Origin: Argyresthia goedartella
Lineage: Eukaryota > Arthropoda > Insecta > Lepidoptera > Argyresthiidae
Direction of reading: 5' to 3'
Assembly (NCBI GenBank): GCA_949825045.1
Contig: OX463807.1
Location: 36,414,749-36,478,748, forward strand
DNA: 64,000 bases
Made by a program: the position numbers and the translations under genes. The notes below the pieces were generated by a model, which worked only from the letters and a program-made list of their open reading frames with translations, made no database searches and had not been told where the DNA came from. Positions 45,600-55,530 of this stretch are shown here, in pieces (position 1 is the first letter of the stretch; every line of letters starts with the position of its first letter).

Positions 45600-47340
45600 A
45601 TTTATTAATCATTGTTCAAAATATAGTTTTCAATTCGATTAATCTACAGGAAACTTCGTCAATAACTTAAAACTAAACTTAAACACTTGCTAAACTACAA
45701 GATATGGCAGGGAAACAACTTAAAAATTATATGCTTCCAAATAATAATAACCTACTTAAATAATAAATAAATCTAAAATACATGAAACTACACAAATAAA
45801 CCACCCCAGTATGCTCCCGGACCAAAGGTACCCATTACGCTGGTAGCGTTGCCGCGCTGCACAGCAAGTGAGACCCTTTGCACCAGGAACGCTCCGGAGC
45901 GGTAGTCATGGCCTCGGTCCCTCAAGCGACGCCCAATGTCCCTGATGAAGGCCCTACCCTGCGATCCCCACACCCCCGTGGTCTCGACGGCCAATGGAAC
46001 AAACCAATAACTCCCCATCAGCTGTGCGTACTTACCGCATTTCTGCCGCGCCGCCGACTCCGCAGCCGCACCAGCAGTCTGCATGGTGGAGCCTATATGA
46101 GATGCCGCGAAAGTGCACACGCACGTCGCATCCCACAAAAGGCTACGGCCCCTCTCCCAAGGTATCAAAGTGACACCGTCCGGACGTTTCCCGTCGCTGC
46201 GACACAAACCAGGCGGCTCAAGAACCGCCGGTATTTTAGCCGAGACGAGAGCCCTCCGGACGATGTCATTGATGGAGTGATGACGAGACTGCCTCCCTGC
46301 ACTTCTGACGCAGTGTAGTCCGTGACGCCCCAGCGAATCGACTGATACACCGCAAACACAGCGGTGTGGCTCACAAATGCTACATCCCAACCGAAGCGCC
46401 ACGGCCACGCGCAGGGAGTTGTCATCTAGATGGGTGCCTAAATGAGGAGACGGCAACGCATGCAGCCAAGCACCAGATTCCGGCTGGGAGATCGCACGCA
46501 GACGAGCAAGCTCCGCTCCCGAGGTCTGCCCCAACAACCCGTCAAGTGTCGACTTACATATCTCCTCATCCCAGGAGCGCTGCACGCCTGGCTTCTCCGG
46601 AACGTCTCCCGCCGGGCAACGTACCCGCCACAGCTGAAGAGCCTCGTCCGCAAATGGGATGCTGAACCCGTCACCATTAATATTCAAAATACGAGTGACA
46701 AGCTCCAACACCCCCCGCGAAGAGGCTAAAAAGGCGGGGAGTTCCGTGTCCCGAAGGCGACGAACGCCGAGACCACCAAACTGTATAGGCATCGCTGCCT
46801 GCGACCACTGTGAGGGAGACATATTAACGTTTAAAATAGTCTCCAAAAGACACTTCAACGCCTCGTCATAAGCGTCTGTCTCCCCTCGGCACAGCCAAAC
46901 CGGAGCAGTTCGCAAAGTATAGGTTAACCTTGGCTGGGACAGACAACTCCTGAGACTAGTAAGAGCCACATGCGCGGACAACTCCTTGAGATGTGGCTTA
47001 GCCCCAGCCAGGGCCTTCAACTTTCCTCGCAGAACCCCCGGCACGCCTTCCGGAAAAATGGGTGCGCCTAACAGAGTGAAATCAGGTTTATCAAGAACTT
47101 TCAGCCCCGGCATCAATTCCTCCAGCTTAGCTCTGGAACCTTGTGCCAAGTCACCAGAGGAAGAAAACACCTCACACTTCTCTGAGTTCAGGCGGAGACC
47201 CAAGTCCCCTAGGCCACTGATAACCGTTTTCAAATCAGCCACAACAGTCTCTAGTGGTCCCCCGATGGTACCATCGTCTAAGTACCAGACGTTCAAAGGG
47301 GAACTCAATGACTTAACAATGTTTTGTTTTGGTATAACTG
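45600..47340 (-). pseudogene. RLE-type retroelement, C-terminal half (YLDD RT, CCHC, PD-D endonuclease)
   Basis: An open minus-strand frame of over 500 residues (to 45788). It starts in the RT palm with LNVWYLDDGTIGG (catalytic DD), followed by LGLRLNSEKCEVF and PDFTLLGAPIFPEG, then a thumb-like region with FGGLGVRRL. The C-terminus has a CVCG...H...C knuckle (GVSVDSLGRHGLHC), then a restriction-like endonuclease pattern (KRPDGVTLIPWERG...LLWDATC). The CCHC-then-PD...D order is that of RLE-class non-LTR elements (R2/R4/NeSL/CRE side), but YLDDG and the sequence as a whole are unlike the R2 family I know. The N-terminal half is absent. It is strikingly intact and GC-rich compared with its neighbours. 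Confidence 0.65.
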
Positions 47341-47439
47341 ATAGATTAGCACTTTACTTGAGCGCTGTAAACTAATTAATACGCGTAATGACTCTTAATA
47401 GTAGCAGATTTACTGTTTTTTGTAACTTATATACCGTAT

Positions 47440-48840
47440 TTAACGAATGAAGCAATTAAAAGTGGAGCACTTGCATGTAAACAATGTTCCCGTATGACGG
47501 ATTTGTCAAAGAATCAATGTTAATAGAGTTTATGTCAACTAAAGTACAAGAAGGAGGGGGTAAAGTCAAACTCATCTTGTGTGGTATGTCATTACATGAG
47601 GAAACACTCTTTATGTAAGTCCAGAAATATTTTGGGCACACTTTGATTTTACATTCAGAAAAACTAATATACTTACGATAAGATTCACGCTCAAGTTTCT
47701 TTAGCCTTTTTCTCAAGATAGAAAATGTGTGATAATCATATTGACTGCCGTAAACCTCATACTTATTGTGATATTTCTGCTTCTCGCGCTCCAGCTTTAT
47801 AAAACTTTTGGAATACCAAACAGGATACTTTTTAGATTGTTAGGAAGAGCGGAAAGCTACATGTAAGCTAATGAGATCATTTATAATATTATAAAAGGTA
47901 CTTACTGCTTCTTCAGTATCTAAGTCACTCAACTGGCTGTCCCAATTAACACGAGAGAGTGCATTATTTATTAGATCATAATTAGCTAAGTTAAAATTTG
48001 GCAATAAGGCAGGAGATGACCCTATGGTTATGAATGGCTGAATGTCAAGTTCAAATTCTAAGGCATTATGATGGTCATGATCTATAGGGGTGAGCGGGTT
48101 TAGACATTCTCTGACCAAACAAGGCATGCTACTTAAAATAAGATCTAATAACCTACTATTTTTATTTTTAATGGAATTATATTGTTTAAGATTAGTTAGA
48201 GATAAAAATCTGACATAAGACATACCCTAGGGCTAGAATTTGTATTCAAGTTCAGAACTAAATTTGAATTCGATTCACTGAAAATCCAGTCAGCGTAAGT
48301 TATATTGAAGTCACCCACTAAGAGAAATATATCGTTAGGATTACTCAAAACAAGATCCTGGAAAATGGTGAAAAACTCGGATAAACAATCAGTATGACAA
48401 TCTCCATGAGGCGAATAGAAGCATGCGATATTTAGGTACTTAGATGTTCGAGCCCGAATAGGTATCGCAATCCACAGGCACTGGGAGCGGGCGCGGGCCG
48501 GCACGGGCCATGCGCGCCTCTCCGCCGCCAACTCCCGGTGGGTCGCAATCAGCACTCCGCTCTGCTAGCCGCCTCGTCCCTGTCGCATCTATGTACTGTA
48601 AAACGTTCATCAAAATACTCCCTACTATGAAAACCATCGTTGAGCCAAGTCTCCGACAAACAGACAACATGGTAATTACAATCTAATACGTTAGAAAGAA
48701 AGTCGTAAGATTTCGTGCGCAGCCCTCTTACATTCTGGTAGTAAAAGGATAAATTGGACATAGTCACTAATGAGGTTAGATTTAATAAAACAAGTAACAT
48801 TATTAAGACGGTTTGCAGTACCCAAAGCAACACTTATAAG
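47440..48840 (-). mobile_element. Non-LTR retrotransposon N5, endonuclease part only
   Basis: Minus-strand frames give an APE-type endonuclease in order: LSFYYQNVRGLRTKSYDFLS and VCLSETWL (48833-48600), IACFYSPHGD and LLVGDFNITYADW (48480-48290), RLLDLILSS and DHDHHNALEF (48150-48050), then a linker (NWDSQLSDLDTEEAVSTFYN) and KRLKKLERESYRKY (47700). The RT is missing, so the 3' side was lost. Frames are interrupted. Confidence 0.75.
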
Positions 48841-49075
48841 CAGGGTATGTAGGTTATAAAGATAGTTAAATAATTAGGTACAACCAATACAAGCTACTAG
48901 TACTAATGGTATGTAAGCATAACAAGTTACATTAATAAGCGCCTCCTTCAGATGGTTTGCAGTACCTAAGGAAAATCTAACAAGAGAGGTATTTAGGTAA
49001 TAAAGATGGTTAAATAAGTAGGTACAATCAATATAAGCTACTAGTACTAATGGTATAAAAGCGTAACAAGTTACT
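48800..49075 (-). repeat. Two tandem repeats of about 143 bp upstream of N5
   Basis: 48800-48930 and 48931-49073 are about 85% identical (shared 'agctactagtactaatggta' and 'taacaagttac'). As they lie directly 5' of the N5 endonuclease, they may be 5' UTR promoter monomers, known from several non-LTR families. Confidence 0.7.
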
Positions 49076-49445
49076 AGGTGCAAAAATAATAAAATAGGTT
49101 TTTAAGGTAAAGGTTTAACATAAGTGGTTGTTTTTACATTAATTGTTTGTGCATGAGTAACGCAATTTTGTCACTTAATGAGGTTTTTAACATCGTCTTG
49201 AGATCGGATCGTAACTTTACGATTAAACGCACGATGATGTTTGGAAAGCGGGGAGAACCTGAACCCCCAGCCTCGACGTTAGCATCAGAGGATGATGGCG
49301 TAGGTAAAAACATTCGCGCAAAAAATTAATGATAAATTCCCTGTATCTTGGGTACTAGACAACGATACACATACTTATATAGATAAATATTATCCTTAGA
49401 TAGATAAACAACCATGACTAGGGTACAAATATCCGTTCTCATCAA
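49076..49445. other. Unassigned stretch 5' of N5
   Basis: A 60-residue frame at 49147-49326 has no recognised domain; the rest is AT-rich. It could be 5' sequence of N5. Confidence 0.3.
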
Positions 49446-49449
49446 ACAA

Positions 49450-49535
49450 ATATTTGCCCCCACCGGGACTCGAACCCGGGACCCTAATCTTTGTAGGCAG
49501 GGTCACAGCCGACTTGGCCATTCGGGTCGTCGTTC
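49450..49535 (-). repeat. tRNA-derived SINE head (minus strand)
   Basis: Complement of 'ccgggactcgaacccgggac' gives a B box GGTTCGAGTCCCGG, and 'ggccattcgggtcgtc' gives the start of a tRNA-like head. The cloverleaf is not complete, so this is a SINE rather than a functional tRNA gene. Confidence 0.6.
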
Positions 49536-49547
49536 TTCCGCCGTCTA

Positions 49548-50840
49548 AAAGTTAGTTTTATCCCAAAATTAAGATTTAAAGTGCTAATTATGATTGCATA
49601 GACGCTGCAAGAGTCATATACCTACATAGTTAAGTAGCTCTTAAAAATGTCTCAAACTTGAAACATTTTCTCAACTTTTTAAATAAATTTTCTTTCAGAT
49701 TTGGAACATCGCTTTACCGCTCTCCTACGTTTCTGATAGACTTCGAAGTGAACAGGAAATTACTAACGTAAGCATCTCTGATATAATATTCATTAAATAT
49801 TTACATAGCTTACTTTATTGTTCTTCACTCACTTCTCCATCTTCTTTCTTTGCCTCAATCTCCTCTCTCTCTTCCAGTTCCAAACATGGGTGACCAACAA
49901 CGCAGCGTTGCTCAGCACTGACCCAACCGTTGTTGTTAACATCGCTAACGGTGCAGAGAGTTCCCGCCAGAACCTTCCGTGGGCCACTGCTGTCTCAACT
50001 GACATGAACGACTACATCACTATTGGAGATCTTCCTGTTGCTGTTACCATTACAATCCTGTCACAGTCAGTATTCCTGATCTGAATGAACCAGTGGCACC
50101 TAACCTACCTCGCTCTGCTGTCACTTCCATGGTCTCCATTTTTGTGATCTTTGCCGCAGTTACTGCTATTATTATGACTTAATCTTCAAATGAATACTAG
50201 TTATCGATGGCAGTGTAGCTTATATAAAAATATTTTGTATGATACAATTAATTATTTAAATGAAAAACCTTAATCTTTTGTAATGTGCCAGTTACATAAG
50301 TGCCTTGTAAATATGATAAATGACGTTTTTGTAGGTATACGAATAACATTTGATAATATCATTTTTATAGGTTTGTACAATAAATGTCTAGAAATGATGC
50401 TGTTATTTTAATTTTAATAGGTATTTAGTTCCTCGATCAAAACTGCCCGCAATAATTTTTATTTGGGTAATCGATACCTACCAATGACGATATCATAGGT
50501 ATTATGAGTCATATAAATTAACAACATCCTTTTAATGATAAATGGTGTAGATAATGTAATTACCTACTTCAAGTTTTATACCTACTTAAACATATCAAAA
50601 AACCTTACTAAAAGTAAAAATAGATCCATTGTTGCATTGCTGTTTAGAATCATCGTAATCTTTGGATTATATTGCTATCCTACTAGTTCATGATTCGATT
50701 TTATTATTAAGATAATTTCTTGAAGTACTGTACATTACTACTGTGCTTTTGCCATCCCGTATGAAAAGGAAAGTCGCTATGTTTGTTTTGATTATGTCAT
50801 TAAATCGTATCTGAGAGGACTTTGGTCTCTTAGAACATGA
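49548..50840 (+). pseudogene. Duplicated APN-A tail: exons 13' and 14' plus 3' flank, broken
   Basis: It matches 22308-23810 at high identity. Exon 13' (49699-49767) lacks one base of the 70-nt original. Exon 14' (49878 to about 50182) keeps [15 protein letters not shown] but has a 19-nt net deletion in the Thr/Pro region, shifting frame and ending at a stop near 50082. The polyadenylation AATAAA is kept. Exon 12 is missing from this copy. The 3' flank lacks about 165 bp present in APN-A (between 'aagttgctatg' at 23581 and 'aagtcgctatg' at 23745). Confidence 0.92.
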
Positions 50841-50844
50841 TGAC

Positions 50845-51050
50845 TTCTGTAGCACTGCGCTTGTGGCTCTGCCTACCAGGCCAGAGGTCCCGGGTTCGAT
50901 CCATGCCTGAGAATAAGTTAAAAAAGTTCCCCATGTCTTGGATCTGTATATGTATGTGATGTTGCTGTTTATGGCTTTCACGACACAGGGTATCCTAGTA
51001 TGGGGCCAGAAGCAATGTATATAAATATTAATATTTATATTATTATAGAA
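50845..51050 (+). repeat. SINE-1 copy in the duplicated tail
   Basis: Counterpart of 23815-24030 with a cleaner B box ('gtcccgggttcgatcc'). Confidence 0.75.
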
Positions 51051-51060
51051 AAGATTATCT

Positions 51061-53755
51061 TTTTTTTTTTTTTTTTTTATTTTTTTTTTTTTTTATTCTT
51101 TATTGAACACAGTTATTTAAAAAAAATACATTAAGAGAAAACATATGTACAAAGGCGAGCTTATCTCTAAAAAGAGATTTCTTCCAGCAAACCAAGGCAT
51201 GACAGGAAATTTTATCAATAAAGGGTAGGCAGTGCACAATATCTAAACAATAATAAAATACAAATAAGTAAATTACATATCTATAAAATACGGTAAATAA
51301 AATACATACTCGTATCTAACAAACAACTAAATATGTATCAATACATACATAAACCTGTACATAAAGTTTACATATAATAATAATATACATACTACAACTA
51401 TCACAAAAGAGAGAGGAAGTGCACTTTTACCCGGTTTTTGAAAGCGAAAAGAGTCGGGCTGTCTCTTATCGCACAAGGAAGTGCGTTCCACAGTCGGACC
51501 GCCTGCAACCTGAAGGAGTGCTCATATGCGGAAGTGGTATGCATAGGAGTGGCTAAGAGTGAGACCGTCTGAGATCTCCGTTGCCGATCTCCTGAAAAGA
51601 GATACTCAAAGCGGTCTCGAAGGTAGCTGGGGTAGCGCGGATTTTTCAATATATTGAAAAGACAAAAAAGAATATGGGAGTCTCGGCGACGACGAATCGG
51701 AAGCCACCCCAACTCTTTGCGAAATTGAGAGACATGGTCGAATTTGCGCAGCCCGAAGATAAACCGAATCCCGAGATTCTGAAGTCGTTCGAGTTTGTTC
51801 AGAAGATCTTCGTTCGCGCTCGCCCAACAGACATCGGCGTAGTCGATTAGCGGCAGGAGAAGGGACTGAGCAAGGGTGATTTTGGTCTGCCGCGGCAAGA
51901 AATACTGCAGACGCCTGAGGGAGTGAAAAGACGCAAAGACCCGTCTGCTGACCTCGCTGACATGTGGAGACCAAGACAGCTGGTTGTCAAAAATAACCCC
52001 AAGGTTTTTCGCCATATCTGTGTACTCTATTGTGATGCCATTATATGATACGGGAAAAATGGGTTTTTGTAACAAAGAAAGAGTGTGCCTGGTTCCTAAA
52101 ATCATGGCTTGTGATTTATTCGGGTTTATTAACAGCCCGTATGATGAGGCCCAGTCTTTCACATTCTCGAGGTCAGCATTCAGTGCCTCCACGGATGAAA
52201 CTACATCGCAGGGGGAAAAGTGGCGATAAATTTGTAGATCATCTGCGTACAGATGATACGAAGAAGAGAGGACGTCGGAGATGGAGTTTATAAAGACTGA
52301 AAAAAGAAGAGGAGAGAGAATACCACCTTGAGGCACTCCTGAGGAAAGATCACACCATTGAGTTTCGGTCTCTTCAGACTAAATGCGCTGCTGACGACCT
52401 CTCAGGTATGAGTCGAACCAGCCAGCAGCGTGGGAGGAGACATTCAGCGATGTTAATATAGCGACAAGAATGTCAAAATCGACGCAGTTAAAGGCATTGC
52501 TGAAGTCAAGCAGGGCCAGCACCGTAACCAACTTCTGATCCATGGCTAGCTGTATATCATCGCTGACTTTTAAGAGTGCTGTGGTAGTACTATGCCCTGG
52601 TCTGAAGCCAGATTTGAAAGGATTGAGAAGTTTGTTTGATGAAAGGTAGTAGGTGAGTTGGGAGTGGACAATGGATTCAAGGACTTTGGAGAGAATAGGT
52701 AAAATAGATATGGGCCTGTAATCTTTGAAGGAGGAGGGATTGGAATTTTTGGGCAGTGGGATGACAAGAGCTTTCTTCCACAGACTAGGAAAAGATCTAG
52801 CTGATAGAGAGAAGTTTATGATGTGGGTAATTGGAGGGAGCAACTCTTCAAGGACGGTGTGGATCATCTGATGGCTGACGTTGTCGCCACCAGCAGCTTT
52901 GTATGTGACCGCTAGCACTGCCTTTCTAACTGCGCCGATTCCAACGAGACTAAAGTTGAACGGTGAGGTACAGACTGCAGCCTTCAACCGTAGATGACGA
53001 ACGGTTGCCTGCTTTGTGGCGGGGTCTATCACGAGGGGGGGAGAAGAAAAGAACTGGTTAAGACCGTTGAGATCGACATCACCTGAAGAAAATTCCTGGG
53101 ACTTGCCAACACCAAGGGTTTTAAGAAATTTCCAGACCTGAGCTGGGGTGTACATTTCTATACGCTCATAGATGTGGCGTCGCTTGGCGTCACGGCACAT
53201 GCGGTTGCATAGGTTTCGAAGGCGTTTAAATGTTAGGAGATTGTTATCGGTTGGGTCTCTCTTTTTATTTTGTCTTTTTATAATTTACTATGGATGTGTA
53301 CCTATCTGACAATAAATAAATAATAATAATAATAATAATAATATCGCCCCTTCGCACGGTTTCTTTTTGCCATTAAACGCTTGATAGCATCTGTCAACCA
53401 CGGAGCAGGAAAATGTTTTACCCTGACCTTTTTCATTGGTGCGTGCTTGTCGAACAGCCCCAGGACAATTGAGTTGAACTTCAGGATTTTGTCATCAACG
53501 GTCTCACCAGTTACAACGGGGGTCCAATCGACAGATGAGGCATCTGATTTCAGGGAATCGAGGTTCACACCTTTGAAGCTTCGAATATCAAGGAATTTGA
53601 CTTTGCGCTTAGGGAGCCTAATTTTTTATGAAACATACACCAGATCGTGATAGGAGAATGGGGCATTAAGCTGGCCATGAGCAGCCACCTTGGCTATGTT
53701 GGAGATAATCATGAGATCGAGAAGGGAGGGAATACAGTGCGGTTGCGGTCATTTT
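51061..53755 (-). mobile_element. Non-LTR retrotransposon N4, one stop codon in RT, 5'-truncated
   Basis: Minus strand with a T-run (poly-A) at 51061-51095. RT: 53200-52379 has KALVIPLPKNSNPSSFKDYR, SGFRPGHSTTTALL and ALLDFSNAFNCVD; an in-frame TAG then interrupts, and 52336-51401 continues with SGVPQGGILSPLLFS, LYADDLQIY and a C-terminal domain. An endonuclease end (53568-53310 and upstream) lies beyond a short (AAT)n insertion at 53318-53345. Apart from these breaks the frame is open. It inserted into the duplicated APN tail: flanks 'gattatc' and 'cattttacttttcctgct' match 24035-24060. Confidence 0.85.
53318..53345 (+). repeat. (AAT)n microsatellite within N4
   Basis: About nine AAT/ATA units, preceded by 'ctatggatgtgtacctatct', inside the N4 endonuclease-RT linker. 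It may be the tail of another small insertion. Confidence 0.8.
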
Positions 53756-53785
53756 ACTTTTCCTGCTACACAAGTGACATGCCGA

Positions 53786-55170
53786 GAGTCAAAGTCAAAG
53801 TCAAAGTGCTTTATTACTGTAGATATTTACATATACTTAGCAAACGTAATTTTTTGCCTCTTTTATACATTGGATCTCTGTGGGAGAAGAAGGGCGTAGA
53901 AAATCTTACAGATTGATTTTGAGAACTTTAAAAAAAAAGTGCTTAAATAATAATAATTTAACAACATTAATAATTATGATAATTAAGCAGGAATAAATAA
54001 TTAAAAAAATATTAACATCAAGGTCTGTGTTGAGCCAGACTAACCCCATACAGTCCCGTCATTAAAGTAATCTTGAACATTCTGATATCCCTTTTTCGAC
54101 AAAGTCGTTATAACATGCCTTTTAAATTGCACAAACGTCAATTTCAAAATCTCCAGAGGTATCTTAATGTAGTAGAGAATGCACTGACCCTTAAAAGAAT
54201 TGCTAACCTTCGAGGGTTGAAAGGTTCTTGCGTACTTACGCAACAACCATACAACATTTTCAAAACTTAGCGATAGCTGTAATGTTTACCTCAGATTTAA
54301 AGATTTAAAGATTTATTTGCACACTGTGCCACACTCACAGTCCTTAGACCAAATCGTGTGACCGTCACATTTTACAAAAAGAAGAGTACTTACACAAACG
54401 AACAGAGAACATTTTACAAAAACAATTGTACTTACACAGTCTACAGAGAATACTTACATAAACATTAACACATTATAAACAATTATTTAAAAATATACTC
54501 ACAGTTTTGAAAAATATGTACAGGGGCATATGAAAAATATCCATTTCTGTGTGCTGAGCAACACAGGCATTGAGAAGAGTCAGTGCCTGGAGAGTGGGTG
54601 CGTGACGAGCGTGCTGTGTACGAACAACACTCGTAGCGAAGAGCGGCCGCGATCGCAACATCGCGTACCGAGCCGGCGCGTAAAGGGCAACACTTTGTAG
54701 CGCGACCGGATTATCTACCTTGTTGTGAACGAGTAGATAGAAGTGGACCAACAAAGATAACTTCCGCCTCAGCTCTAGGGTGTCTACCCTCACCATTCCA
54801 GCTACAAATAGAGACGGGAATAAGCAGGGATAATACCCATATTTCAAGGACTTTTTCCAGCATTAACGTGTATTTAGCCTCATGTGGGTCCCAGATAATT
54901 GCGTTACATTCTAATTTACTTCGGACGAAATCATTATACAAGGAGGTTAACGTGGAAAGGTCCCTAAACCGCGTCATTTGTATCATTACGAAACCGAGGG
55001 ACTTATAGGCTCTCCTACAAGTCTCACGGATATGGTCAGATATATAAGTATGTCCATTATATTTGCGAAAAGAAATTGAATAACTACAGTTAATTAGTCA
55101 ACTTCTTTAAAAAGCCCTCTTAAGGAGTCTGTTCATTTTAAAATTATAAACTGCTCGAATAGTTCTTTTC
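53786..55170 (-). mobile_element. J1 copy orthologous by duplication to 24076, with a nested insertion
   Basis: 53786-54295 and about 55070-55170 match the J1 3' part; the junction with host sequence ('gacatgccgagagtcaaagt', 53776) is the same as at 24064-24090. 54296-55065 interrupts it. Confidence 0.8.
54296..55065 (-). mobile_element. Non-LTR fragment nested in J1
   Basis: Minus-strand pieces DFVRSKLECNAIIWDP (54986-54711) and TLELRRKLSLLVHFYLLVHNKVDNP (54847-54473) are RT C-terminal motifs. The left end 'ttaaagatttaaagattta' is the 3' tail. J1 sequence resumes at about 55070. Confidence 0.7.
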
Positions 55171-55530
55171 TACAAACAGAGCTCTTGGACTGTCAAGGTA
55201 ATAAAACGGTTATAAAATTTTAGTCAAACTTTAAAGTTGGCACCCTTTGTTAATATGACCATAGGATCATACGAATATCAAAAATCAACTATGCTGTCTG
55301 AAATACTAGTTAAGCAAGTACGTGTGCTTCGTCGTATTGATACCAATGGTAAAAGGATTAATCGCACTTGCCTATCAACAATTTATCAAGCTGAAATCAT
55401 AGATTATGGTTTGCCTGTAACTAATAATCATCGTTTAGATATCCTTTGCAAGTACCGGATAAGATAAAAACAAAAAAATGGGACTGTGAAACTTGGGGTG
55501 TCTAACATTGTTTGTAGTGCCGGCGTCAAA
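55171..55530. other. APN-B upstream region
   Basis: A 76-residue frame (55237-55464) has no recognised domain. The region should include the APN-B promoter, but I see no convincing TATA box or initiator. Confidence 0.3.

Noticed and set aside
45878..46729. Several + strand frames of 80-150 residues
   Set aside because: Antisense of the GC-rich RLE-type reverse transcriptase frame.
55237..55467. 76-residue frame upstream of APN-B
   Set aside because: No domain, no splice context, and not repeated elsewhere; kept only as an unassigned frame.
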